Shown: in pieces, positions 10,850-22,061 of the stretch | Position numbering within the stretch: the stretch's first letter is position 1 | How the letters are laid out: every line of letters begins with the position of its first letter | Assembly (NCBI GenBank): GCA_037349315.1 | Contig: JBAIAC010000279.1 | Span: forward strand, 124,001-188,000 | DNA: 64,000 nucleotides | Reading direction: 5' to 3' | Origin: Chelydra serpentina | Lineage: Eukaryota; Chordata; Testudines; Chelydridae | Notes under the pieces: generated by a model | Database searches by the model: none | What the model was told of the DNA's origin: nothing | Seen by the model: the letters and a program-made list of their open reading frames with translations, nothing else | Program-made: the position numbers and the translations under genes

Positions 10850-11690
10850 ACAACTAGGAAATAAGAATGAAGGTTATGCTTGTAAGATATCAGAGTGTAT
10901 TCTGGAAAGCCGTGACTCAGAGAAGTGCTTAGGGTTCATGGTACATAGTGATACCAATTGAACTTGAGCTGCCAATGTGAGGCTGTAGCTAAGAGGGAGA
11001 GTATGATCCGTGGATATATGAGCAGGGGAATATAAAGTAGGAGTAGGGAGGTGGTACTACCTCTCTATATGACATCAGTGAGACCATTATTCGAATATTC
11101 TGTCCAGTGCCTGGGTCCATACTTCCAAAGGGATATTGAAAAATTGGAAAAAGTTCAGAAAAGAGCCACATGAATGATTTATGTACTGGAAAACATGCCT
11201 TCTAATGAGAGACTAAAGAAGCTCACCCTGATTTATTCAAGTGAAGGCTAAGAGGTGACTTGAGCATAGTCTACAAGTGTCTACGTGAGGAGAAGATTTT
11301 TGATAGATTGCTCTTTATCAGAAAAAGTCATGAGATCCAATGGTTGGAAGCTGAGGCTAGGCATATTCAAACTAGAAATAAGGTGCAAATTTTTAACAAT
11401 GAGGGTAAATAATCATTGGAACAAAATTAGGCACTACAGTATTTTTTTAATTTTTTTTTAAACAGTGAGGGTGATTTACCACTGGAACCAAGGCACATGA
11501 TGTCTTCAAATCAAGACTGGATGGATGCCTTTCTGGAAGATATACTTTTGCCAAACGTAAATTACACTTTAGTCAAAGACAAGATACTGGGCTCAGTAGA
11601 GAGATAACTGGGTGAAAGTTAACGGCCTGTGAGATAAGACTGGATGATCTAATAGGCCCTTCTGGCCTTAAACTCTATGACTAAATCAAG
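10850..11690 (+). mobile_element. CR1-type LINE fragment, second subfamily
   Basis: Decayed reverse-transcriptase tail: frames resemble 'TSVRPLFEYSVQCLGPYF' and 'DIEKLEKVQKRAT', followed by the 3' UTR and the typical ending 'actggatgatctaatagg ccttctggccttaaactc'. It differs from the subfamily at 345-1507 in its 3' end. Confidence 0.75.
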
Positions 11691-11835
11691 ACTGGATGTC
11701 TTTCTAAAAGATTTAATCTATCTCACCAATAAGCTATAGACTTGATGCAGAAATAGAGTGCAGTTCCTTGGCCTGTGTTAAGAGGATCAGACTAAAAGAT
11801 CAAAATGGAACTATCTAGCCTTAAGAATCTATGAA
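11686..11835 (+). mobile_element. CR1 3'-end fragment
   Basis: Begins 'aaatcaagactggatgtc' and ends 'tagccttaagaatctatg', a 3' terminus matching the end of the preceding copy. It abuts that copy head to tail. Confidence 0.65.
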
Positions 11836-11984
11836 CTCAGTGGGGCTCTGTGTGGACATAGTGACTAGCAAGATCGGGGTCTATTTAAGTGCTTCCATTT
11901 TGGGGTGCCCCACTTGAATACAGGCCTAACTTTTAAAGGTGTTGTGCACCCAGTGACTTCACTTGAAGTTGTCAGTGCTGAGTA

Positions 11985-12378
11985 TCGCTGAAAGTGGCAA
12001 GTGCAGAAACAGTAAAAGGAAATATTTTTTCAGACAATCAGACTGGAAATCTGCCATGGGAAGTCATTGAGGCCAAGAATCTAGGAAGTTTCAAAAGGGG
12101 ATTGGACATTGATATGAATAACAAGACTATCCCGAGTTATAATCATCACCAACAAACTCTGGAAGGGATATTAACCCTCATGTTTCTGGGCTTAAAACAG
12201 TCTCTAATGATTAGAGATTAGGGAGCCCTAATGCCAGGGGAAGATTATCTCACTACTGCCCACTGCAAAGTTCTTACACCTTCCTCTGAAGATTTGGTGC
12301 TGGCCACTGGTGGAGATGGTATACCAGACAAGATGGACCTCCGGTTTCATCCAGTCTTGCAGTTCCTATGTTCATAAA
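11985..12378 (+). mobile_element. CR1 3'-end fragment
   Basis: Reads 'agactggaaatctgccatgg', then 'gaagtttcaaaaggggattg', and ends 'ccagtcttgcagttcctatg', a recognisable CR1 3' UTR. With the two preceding copies it makes three consecutive 3' tails in the same direction. Confidence 0.7.
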
Positions 12379-12454
12379 AATCAGGCTTACTGTGTATTAA
12401 ATTCGTTGTGCAAAACCAGAGCTAGTCAAAATGAGTGGCCCTGTTGAAAATATG

Positions 12455-12595
12455 AGCTTTAGTTTCTCCATCGTTATAATGTGGATAATACAATCTCAGA
12501 GGGGGTTGTGAGAATGAATTAATGTTCACAAGATAGCACAGACAGCATCGTTCTAAGTATTATTATTATTTAGCAGACAGATTGTAATTGTTCTG
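12455..12595 (+). mobile_element. MIR/CORE-type SINE remnant
   Basis: Contains 'agtttctccatcgttataat' and a trailing 'gtattattattatttag', the ending of MIR-like SINEs. The tRNA head is missing. Confidence 0.5.
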
Positions 12596-12929
12596 ACTAT
12601 GAAAAAAATCTCCTCATGACATTGTGTTCAAAAATAGTTCCTGAGCTCCTCTACCCAGTTGCCACATTTCCAAGTTAAATATCTCAGTTGGTTGTTACAT
12701 TTGTTTTCAAAATACCAAGAGAGATAAGACCACAGCGGGGACTGATGGTTTGCCAAATATCTTTGTGGGCCTTTTAAAATCAAAACCATGTGAGTTTCCT
12801 GGACCACACTAGAAAGGACGTGTCTCTGGCCAAAGTGCAGCCCAGAACATGAATTGTCTAAGAGCCCTGGAATGAGGGGGGGTTAGGATTAGAGTCAGGA
12901 TGGTTTTGGGGGGGAAGGGAGTAGGAAGC

Positions 12930-13170
12930 AGAGTTCAGTTCTGGGGGCTGCCATGCACTTCCTCTGTAACCTCGGCAGTGAGTCTGAGTCTGGGTCCACT
13001 GACTTGGGCTCATGCTGTGGGCTAAAGATTGCAATGTAAACATTTGGGCTCGGGCTGGACTCTGAAGCCTGGCGAGGCAGGAAGGGCTTAGAGCTCCAGC
13101 CCGAACATCTGCACGGCTATTTTCCTGTAGCGTGAGCCTGAGTCAGTTGACCCAGGCTCTGAGACTCTTA
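12930..13170. repeat. interspersed MITE-like repeat
   Basis: Holds 'gattgcaatgtaaacatttg' and two inversely related 'gcctgagtcagttgaccc' / 'gggtccactgacttgggctc' arms. These words recur in many turtle non-autonomous DNA elements, as I recall. No coding capacity. Confidence 0.4.
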
Positions 13171-13741
13171 CCGTGGGGCAGGCTGGTGCCTAGTAGAATG
13201 GGGCCCTGATCTTGCCAGGGATCTCTGTGTACTACTGGCATACAAATAAGAGACGTTGTGCAGTAGAAATGCTAATGAGGCGATCGAGGGCCTTTTAGGC
13301 AATAATCCAGCATGGTGGATGCTTCCAAAATCAGCAACATGTTTATGAGGACCCATTAAATGAGAACAAAACATACACCAGTGGGTGGTGAGTTCCTTTT
13401 CTATCTTAAAATCCTAATTTACAGCATAAATACAGAGAAAAATTAATCCCCAAAGGAAAGAAAACTGACTTCTTTAAAAACAGCCCATCACCAGTGAACA
13501 TGCTGCTACCAGCAATTTCCCACCCCCCATATCCTCAAGATTAAAACTCAGACGCTGTAGAAGGTACAAACTCTTCAGCTGGGGAAATGTTTGGAGAATC
13601 TGGCTCGCAATGATACATCAAAAGCGTGCATGATTTCGTTGGAGGATGTATCAGTGGTAAAATTTATGCTTTGGATGTGAGACAGAGACCAGAGAAACTG
13701 GAAAATAGTTTTAAAGAAATGAAAGAAACTCAGCCCATACA

Positions 13742-13835
13742 AATCATAGAAACATAGGACTGGAAGGGACCTCGAGAGCAGAGGTAATCTAATCCAGTCC
13801 CCTCCACTCATGTCAGGACTAAATGTTTGATGTGC
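13742..13835 (-). mobile_element. CR1 3'-end fragment, reverse orientation
   Basis: 'atcatagaaacataggactg' and 'gaagggacctcgagagcag' are the reverse complement of the classic CR1 3' tail seen at 23460-23545. Confidence 0.8.
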
Positions 13836-13849
13836 TGTTCCTTAAACAA

Positions 13850-15590
13850 GTTATGCTAAATTAGGGTCACAAATATATGCATATTAGAGGTACCTGCTAG
13901 CACGGAATTCTGGAGCTAGTAGAGTTTGCATAGATACTTTGCAGAAACGTGCTAAAACTTAACATACAGGATGACCTATAGCTGTGGAAAAATGCTACCA
14001 ACTCTCTTCCAAGGCAGCACATACCAAATCTTCAAACAGAGAGAGGCATGCTGGCAGCTTTGTCTGGTACACAGGAGTGGGAGAAAATTCTCACAGAAGG
14101 TGGGTTTAAAGAGGACTTACATTTCATGATGACTCATAAATCCTTTTCCTCTTTTCCCTGCTCTGAGCCCAGAGATGTAAAGCTAGGAGGCGGGACTTGA
14201 GAGATCAAAAAGGACTTTCAAAGCAGAAAGAGTGGGAACTTCACTTTTATTCGCAGCAGAATTTAGAATGATAAATCAAGGGCAGAAGATTATACATCTT
14301 GAGGGATGTTATTTAGCACTCTCTTTGCAGCTTTAAAATTAGTAAGCGAGCACATTAGGACCTCGGAAGAAGAACACCACACGCAAACTCTGCTACCTGG
14401 TATAATGGTCGGAGGCTGTGAACATGTTGGCCCCAATTCATCCGGGTAAAGCCAATGGAATTACATCCAGTATGGATTTAGCTCCAGTGAGAGACTGTGT
14501 CTTATGCAGTTAACAAAACAGAAACAGGGTGTTAAAATTATGTTCTGAAAAAAGAAAACCGGACTTACGTTCTCTGTATCTTTTGTTCTCCTGTACACTC
14601 CTGCAGCACTGCCAGCTCCAAACATGAAAGATGAATGAGTCAGCCCTCCCCATAAATCATGCAATTGGCTTAAAAATCATGAGATTTTAAAAATGAATAC
14701 ATCAGGGGGTTTTTTTTAGTTTGCCTTCTGACTTTTGAGCCTTTAGGAGCCATGTTTTCAAGCTTTATTGGCATGAAGGCCAGAAGCTTACTTTTATTTG
14801 TTTTCAATGAAAGCTGAGAGTTTCACATAAATACCATGACTCTGGCAGCTGGGCCTTTAAGAAACATGCCAAATATCACGAGACTTGCATTAAACATGTG
14901 CAAGTTGGCAACACCCCTTCTTGTATTCCCTCATATTAGTCTCCTGTCTGTTTTAGTTCTATCTTGGATACGCACGCATGTGTGTAGGCATTACAATATA
15001 TTCCAAGTGTATTTACAGTAAGAGCTACTGGAGCTCTCAGCATATTGTATTGGCATATACTGCGATTGCTGATGCTTAAAGAAACTTCCAATAAAGATGA
15101 AGTAGAAAGAAATGCTAACAGGTTTGTAATAAGAGTTTAATGGCACCGCAGATAGAGGAGCCAGGCAATATAAAAGGATTATCTCTTGACTTCCCAGGAG
15201 CATTGCAGAAGAGGATGTAGACCAGACAAGTTTAAGAAAAGGAAATAGGACGTGTTAGGGTGAAGTGTGTGGGAAAAGAAGAAATTGTGCGTCTAGACGT
15301 TTACAGTCAGCTAACGGGTCGCAGCTGTTTGGAGAGAAAGAAAAATCAAATCATTTTCTCTGTTTACGTACAAAAGATTCACGTGAGTAGCACAAATTAC
15401 AAAGCAGGTATCTTACAAAAATGTCCAGATCCCACAGTGAGATAATCACCTAAGCACCCACATTGGTAACAAGCTCGTTCTGCTGATCGCATTCTTGTTG
15501 CTTTTCTGGTTGTGCTTCGACCACGGTTTTTTTCAGTTTGACTCTCAAATGCAAACTGTGATATTTGTGGATTAAAGCCTCTTCACAGCA
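13850..15590. other. intergenic, no gene seen
   Basis: AT-rich sequence with only short frames. I find no recognisable repeat or coding exon. Confidence 0.5.
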
Positions 15591-15599
15591 CCTGACAAC

Positions 15600-15780
15600 T
15601 TCCCCACAACAGCCTACGAGGTAGTTAAGTACCATTATCCCCACTTTACAGAAGGAGAGACTGAACCAGAGAGAAAGGTTACTTGCTGGAGATCTTGCAG
15701 CAAACTAACAAGCTGGGGCAAGGAATTCCTATCTGCCAGTCCTGTGCTCCAACCATTGGATCAGCCAGCTTTGATAATCC
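15600..15780 (-). mobile_element. tRNA-derived/MIR-type SINE, reverse orientation
   Basis: Reverse complement of a SINE body: 'attatccccactttacagaa' followed by 'ccagtcctgtgctccaacc', which corresponds to the tRNA-like head. Confidence 0.6.
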
Positions 15781-15869
15781 TTTGGATGCATTTAACGTTC
15801 GTATCAGTAAGAGAGTCACACAAAAAGAAAGTTAAAGACTGAAGTGCCCAAGTTCCAGGGCCTTAGACC

Positions 15870-16195
15870 CAGATCCTCAAAAGTGTTTAGGCACCCAACT
15901 TTCATGGGAATTAGGTGCCTAATACCTTTTGAGGCTCTAGACCTTTGGCACCTATTATTTGTATTACTGTAGCACCAAGGAGGCCTAGTCAATTAGGTAC
16001 CTACATGCTTTTGAAAATCCCCATAGACTTCTATCTCCATCTGTAGGTACCAAAATACCTTTTAAAATCTGCTATTGAGCCCTTAGGAACCTGATCTTTT
16101 AATTAGATTTAGCACCCTAGGTGCCTAAATCACATTTGAAAATGGACTTAGGAGCCTAAGTCACTTGGATACCTTTGAAAATCTCAGGCATAGCT
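15870..16195. repeat. old interspersed repeat, partly tandem
   Basis: Recurring words 'aggtgcctaa', 'ggcacc' and 'cctttgaaaatct' in both orientations, spaced irregularly over about 320 bp. This is an ancient sauropsid repeat by my recollection. An embedded 'tattacngtagcacc' word (about 15962) belongs to another family that recurs at about 19257, 20075, 32745 and 32808. Confidence 0.5.
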
Positions 16196-16479
16196 CACAT
16201 GTCTATCTCCCCTCATGAATGGAGTGATTATTTTTCTGCCTTCTGTTTAGGTACCACCAGTTCTGAGGAGACAAAGCAACATCTTTCCCCGTCCCTTTTT
16301 CTGATTTGAATGGTTTGAGGTGGTTTAGGAGGTCCAGGGGGGATCCCAATTTAAAACGCTAGTTACTTAGCTCTGTTTTCTTTGCCTCGCCTGTGTTAAC
16401 GGCCAGCCAGGGAAAGGCGGGGAGGGGGAGACTTGGCTTGCAGGTTTCACTCTGATTCTTCGCTCTGATTTCTCAAAAG

Positions 16480-16680
16480 ACTCATAACACTTTTGAAAGA
16501 GACCAAGAGAAATAATTAAGCCAAAGAGTAAATGGAAGGCCAAGGCCTATAATTCTTTGGGCAAAGATCCTGCTCCTGCTGTAATTAGCATTTTCTGCTG
16601 CTGTTATTGAGTCAGTATCCCCACCCCCAGGTTTCTAAAAGGGTTGGGCAGAGGCTGTCTTCCATTTCCATGTGATAGTG
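16480..16680. promoter_or_regulatory. candidate conserved non-coding element
   Basis: Repeat-free AT-rich tract with 'gaaataattaagcc', 'gctgtaattagcattttc' and 'gctgctgttattgagtc', that is several homeodomain-like cores in 150 bp. Enhancer status is inference. Confidence 0.25.
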
Positions 16681-17399
16681 GCAGGGAGCAGAGGGGTCAG
16701 CTTACCATGTTCATTTCCTGAGGAAGTGGGCAGGTCAGTTGTCTGTTTCTATTTAAACCTGATCTCCTTGCACTCCCCTGCCCTTTCCCCACCCCCAGTC
16801 TGTCCTAAAAATGGAGAGAGATCGACACAGATGGCCTTTTTGTTTAAGCAGTTAGGCCCAGCATGTAATTCTCATGCCCAGAATGACAGTGGTTCTCAAC
16901 CAGGGGTTCACATACGCCTGGGGCAACAGGCGACATAAAAAGCACTAGCCAAGTCAGTACACACTAACATTTCATACAGACAATGACTTGTCTATACTGC
17001 TCTATAGACTAGACACTGAAATGTAAGTACAATATTTATAGTCCAATTGATTTATTTTATAAGGATAAGGTAAAAATGAGAGAGTCCACTTTTTTTCAAT
17101 AACGGGGGCATGACACTTGTATTTTTATGTCTGATTGTATAAGCAAGTAGTTTTTAAGTGAGGTGTAACTTGGGGTACGCAAAACAAATCAGACCCCTGA
17201 AAAGGGTACAGTCGTCTGGCAAGACATTACAGTAGCCCTGGATCTTACAGTGTTGTCCAAGGAGACCATGCAGGGTCTTCTGCAGTAGAAGAGAGGCATT
17301 ACTCAGTGGCAATGAATATAAAAGGGATTTCTTTCATTTAGGATGCCAAACACAGACAATGCTGCAGCTTCCAGACTCACTAAACTCAACCTTTCCTGC

Positions 17400-17640
17400 C
17401 GACGGGTACGTCCACGCTGCAGCTTGGAGGGGTAATTTCCGGCTTGCGTAGGCATACCGGCGCTAGTTCCGATCAAGCCAGTGTGGTGAAAATAGCAGTG
17501 TAGTTACGGCGGCTCAGGCTACCTGCCCAAGTACGTACCTAGGATCTTGGAAAGGACCGTACATGGGTAGCTAGCCCCTGCTGCCACAGCTACACTGCAT
17601 TTTTAGCATGTGAGCTCAGTCAAAGCCAGCATGTGTACTT
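17400..17640. repeat. MITE-like interspersed repeat
   Basis: Begins 'ggtacgtccacgctgcagc' and ends near 'agctacactgcatttttagc', so short GTnCACnCTGCA-type ends are inverted. Same general class as 10104-10451. Confidence 0.4.
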
Positions 17641-17904
17641 CTACCCCAGGGTGCAGGGCGGCCCCCCTCTAAATGCCACTAGACTGGAGTTTCCTAAATC
17701 CCAGCCTGGCTAAAGCAAATCATGGGAGAGACCGTAGACTCAGTCACAGCACCCTAGAGCTGCTGGGGCCGGGAGCAAGGTTAGACCATGGGCCAGTTGT
17801 CAAGATGTGCTGGCCCATACTTGTTAGAATCCAGGTTACAACTGGTGGCAGCGGGGAGTGTCCTCCCCATGGACTGAGACAGCCTGTGGGAGCTGGCCTC
17901 TGCT

Positions 17905-18110
17905 GAGGCGGTCGCCTAGGGCGGCAGGATTTGGGGGGCGGCATTTTGGCGTCCTTGGCAGCATTTCAACGGCGACTCATTTCCCGGCGACGATTCAGCG
18001 GCAAGAAAATCGGCCGCCAAAATGCCGCCGAGAACGCAGCTTCAGAGGAGCTGCCGCCGAAGCGCCGCCTAGGGCGGCAAAAACCCTGGCGCCACTACTG
18101 GCTGTTACGG
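17905..18110. repeat. GC-rich interspersed repeat
   Basis: The word 'gtcgcctagggcggca' at the left and 'cgcctagggcggcaaaa' at the right bracket a GC-rich, CG-rich core with 'ggccgccaaaatgccgccg'. It contrasts with the AT-rich flanks. The 228-codon frame at 17858-18544 crosses this repeat and is not credible as a gene. Confidence 0.45.
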
Positions 18111-20035
18111 TTTTGTGGTTCCCTTACATCTACCTCCTGCCGGTACAAAACACCAGGCCTCATATGATGAAGCAAAAGCACGCAGCCTGGGGCTTCCTTC
18201 CAAACACACAAGTGGTAATTAGCGCCTGGAGACTGAGGAACCAACAAGGAAAGCAGCAGCTATTCTTCTGCAGACAGAATTGCTGGGTTCCCTCTGCTCT
18301 CACCCAGGCAGATGTTCTGATCCTATTTTTGTTCCGTCTCTCAGCCCTGCGAAGTTCCAGGATGCACGGCCCTTGTTCGCCCTTTGTAGCTTGGAAGCTT
18401 ATTCTTTTCTGTACCGCAAATTCCATCTGTGGCCCACTCCCGGCTCTCGCTTCTTCCCTGTGCCAGCTGCTAAACCCAAGCACATGTTTTAGTCCTCTCT
18501 CCCTTGGGACTACTGCCTTCATCACCTTGTCGTCCTCCAGCTAGGTTGACTTCCTCAAACATCTTTTCATTGGCTTCCTCACTTTTAAGGACCCTTCTTT
18601 TATTTACATACATACACACGCCTCGGTTCCGACCTGGATCCTTATGCTTCTACATAGCTGCTTCTGTAGGGCCCGTCTCCACAAAGGCAATTCACACCAC
18701 TGCTGCAGTTATACCAACACAAGCCCATGTCACTAGAGGTTAATGCAGATGCATCTTACGTTGGTAAATTCCCAGATCAAGCTGGATTGTTTGACTGTGT
18801 CAAGGTAATTATACCATGGCCTTACACCAGCGCTGATGCTGTCACTCTGTGTCCTGCACCGCCTGCCTTTTGAGATCCGCGGAACAACCTCCTGCCCCGA
18901 GTGCAGCCGCCCCTCTCCTGCTTCACGGAACTCCTTAACCACCCTAGTCCTTCTTGCTCAACTTTCCAGCACTCGGCCCTTTCCAGCATCTCTGACACTG
19001 ATTGCTCCATGTTTCATGGCTCACTTCTGTCATTCCGATTGTCAGAGTTCAATATAAGCCCCTTGAGAGCAGGACCTGCCTGCTGTATAGGGGGAAAAGC
19101 ACAGTGCAAACACTGGCACTGCCTAAGTAATAATACAAATAAAGCAAAGATCATGGCATGGCACCGGGAAAGGGAAGAGAAGCCACGTTCCTGGAACCTG
19201 CGAGAGGGGATGGGGCACATACACCGGATGGTACGATCCAATGATTATTAATTATTTGTATTACCATAGCACCTCGGAGTCATGGATCAGCATCCTATCA
19301 GATCTGATGCTGTACATCACAGAACAAAGAGAGTCATTGCGTCATCGGCTCTGCATGGACAGCTGAACTCCTGTGCGCTGCTCTGGTGAGTAAAGCCCTT
19401 TGCAGGCGTTAGTCACCACAAACAGCACATTCCGGGAGCCAGAGAGAAACTGACCGTTGTTCTAGTGGGGGAGGGGAAAAAACCCCATCAGCCGCACGGT
19501 GCTTCAACAGCTGCAGCTGGGCTGCTCACTTCAGCTTCTCGATCATCCGTGACGCTTCATTACAAGAGTTGTCAAGCTCAGGGGTTGAATTCAGCCCCAC
19601 AGCATCGACGGGTCGTGAAGCGTGGCGCAGCCGACTGGAGTGAGGCTTGCAAACAGCCCAGGGACTGCAAGTTCCCTGGCCACTGACTTTCTCTGGCAGG
19701 CGCTCAAGCCCCTGATACGAGTTTGCTGATGGGTTTGCACTTTGGTGCAAGGACAAAAGAATCGCTTGGCTTTGCCGCCTGCCAGTGAAATATACACCAG
19801 CTGCAGCACCGCATCTATAAACTTAATGGTGTCGCTCTCAGATCTTATCAACCCTCCTAACCCTCTCCCCGCTGCAGTACACAGGCCTTTGCTTCCACCC
19901 CCATGGCCTAAAGGGACACCGTCATGCACTCAAGTCAGGACAGTGCTCAGAAACTCAGCAGGGTCCAGGGGCATCAGCATTGAAACAGGGGCTCTCCATG
20001 ACGCCCTCTTCTGAGTCAATGTCCCAGGGCAGCAC

Positions 20036-20200
20036 TAAGGGCTCGGTGGTGTGGAGAAAGCATTAATCCTGTTTATTACGGTATGCCCAAGGACCAGCCA
20101 AGAGCGGGGTCTCCACTGTGCTAGGCGCTGTACAGAGCAGGAGATGGTCCCTGCACTGAAGAACTGCCAAGCTAAGTAGATGAGACGAACAAAGCGTTGT
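20036..20200 (+). repeat. interspersed repeat ('tattacggta' family)
   Basis: Contains 'gtttattacggtatgccc', 'gtgctaggcgctgtacagag' and 'atggtccctgcactgaaga'. Related words occur at about 19240-19330, 32735-32870 and 34720-34900, so at least four copies lie in this desert. I do not know its class. Confidence 0.5.
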
Positions 20201-21129
20201 GGGGGAGGGATGCAATACACAACCCCAAAGCCCCAGTAAGATGCTAGGAGTCAGAGATGCCCGGGAAGCACCATTGTCCTGGCCCTGGCCTCTTGTGATC
20301 CTTAAAAATAAGAGCCTAGGAATTAACACACTATTATCTGAGTCAGATTTTAACTAGGGTCACTAATGTTGAAACTCCCTGAATGTTGCAACTCCACTGG
20401 ATGGAGAAAACTCCCCTGGATGTTGCAACTGCACTGGATGGAGAAGCCTCCCTCACTTTCCTTAGTTTTATTTGTGTGGGTTTGATGAAATGCACTGGTT
20501 GCATGCCACGAACATGCACGGATGAGACAGAGACAGGATGCAAACCAACTCCCCCCCCCCCCCCCTCCAAAAAATCATACACATTGTGCACACAGTGCTC
20601 AGCTGCATTTCCTGACCGCTTAGCAGCACAATCAATCACCTTAATTTTTGCGGGTTAAAAAAAAAAAAAAAAAATCAAATCACACCCCTAACCAAGATAG
20701 TTATACCAGTACAACAACTGCGTGCAGAGACACAGACTTTGGCTTTCTCTACATGGGGCAGCAACGCACGCTACAGAGGTGAGATTTCTAAAGGCACTAA
20801 CGCGTTGCACGCATTAATGGCGGCACGCAGACTGCTAGTGCAAACAGAGTTCCCTAGTGCACTTGAATATCATGCTCAACAGCTCACTGTCCAGATAGCC
20901 TCCCATTCCCTCTTCCTGAGGGTGACGGTGCTGAGGACCTGGGCCAGGGCCAGGGACTTCACCAAAGTTCGAATCTCCTCGCTCATTGCTTTGGCCTTGT
21001 GGGATCCCAGCCATAGGTCACCCCATTCAGTTTCTGGGACAAGTGCGCCCCGAGGTCTCGCTCCACGGCAGCCCCTTGGAATTTTTCCTTCGGATGAGAG
21101 GCAAACAGAGGCCTCTGGAAAGGAGTTGT

Positions 21130-21305
21130 TAGGCTTAACTTCACGAAGTACGATGGTGAGTTCGCCATCCCTGGCGATTTGTAAACCAGGGCTGGATGTT
21201 TGTCCAAAAGCTCTGCTCTGGGAATGATCCTGGGGCAGTTCTCTGCCTTGTGCTATACAAGAGGTCGGACTAGATGAGCACAACGGTTCCTTCTGGCCCT
21301 GAGTT
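21130..21305 (+). mobile_element. CR1 3'-end fragment
   Basis: 'gggctggatgtttgtccaaa', 'agctctgctctgggaatgat' and 'ggtcggactagatgagcac' are the usual CR1 3' UTR words in order. Confidence 0.75.
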
Positions 21306-21677
21306 GGTTATTTATGGAAGAGGAACGAGTGCCAGTTTATCAGGAATGGCTTGGTCTGGGAGCAGACTTTCATGCCTCGTGCTGGGGCTGCGCATGGGCA
21401 CAAATGGGAAGGGTTTTTCCCCCTGTATGCAAAAACGTACATCCTGTAGGTTCCCGGCCTCTGTTAGGAGACGGAGTCTGCACAGAGAGAGTGGCGCACA
21501 CTAGAGAGGGTATACGTGCCTCTCCCTCGTGCTTCCATCTGCGGATCTGAAAACTCAGCTTCCAAACAGCCCCGGGAAGTCTGCCTCATCCCCGTGTTAA
21601 TGCTGGGATACGTGAGGAAATGGAGGGGAGGCGACTTGCTCCCAGGCAGTGGCAGAGCGGAGCCTCACCCCAAGGAA

Positions 21678-21893
21678 CGCAGCGTAGCTTAGTGGGCAGA
21701 GCATTGGGCTGGGACTTGCACCACCGGAGTTTATTCCCAGCTCGGCCGCTGGGTGACCTCAGGCAAGTCACGTCCCCTCTCCGTGCCTCAGTTTCCCCTA
21801 TCTGTAAAATGGGGATAATGCTACTGACCGTCTTTGTAACGTGCTTTGAGATCCACTGAGAAAAATGCTATATCGGAGATTGACATTATTACT
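21678..21893 (+). mobile_element. full-length tRNA-derived CORE-type SINE
   Basis: The head has a tRNA-like A box (tagcttagtgggcagagc) and a B-box-like word (gagtttattcccag). Next comes the conserved body 'cctcaggcaagtcacgtccc', 'tgcctcagtttccc' and 'gtaaaatggggataatg', then a LINE-type tail with 'gagatccactgagaaaaatg'. The layout matches MIR/CORE-SINEs. It is the best-preserved SINE in the window. Confidence 0.8.
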
Positions 21894-22061
21894 ATTTCCC
21901 CTGCCCTAACCGCTAGACCCCCTTGCCTCTCCCACAGCTAGGAACAGAACCCAGCAGTCTTGACACCTGTCCCCGCCTCCTCTGCTGTAGCCCCGATACC
22001 CCAATTCCCTTCCAGGGCTGGGAATAGAACCCAGGTGTCCTGACTCCAGTTATCTGTGATT

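Noticed and set aside
17858..18544. 228-codon plus frame
   Set aside because: Crosses a GC-rich interspersed repeat and unique intergenic DNA. No conserved peptide, promoter or splice context.
21678..21760. Possible genuine tRNA gene
   Set aside because: A- and B-box-like words are present, but no cloverleaf closes and a SINE body follows directly.
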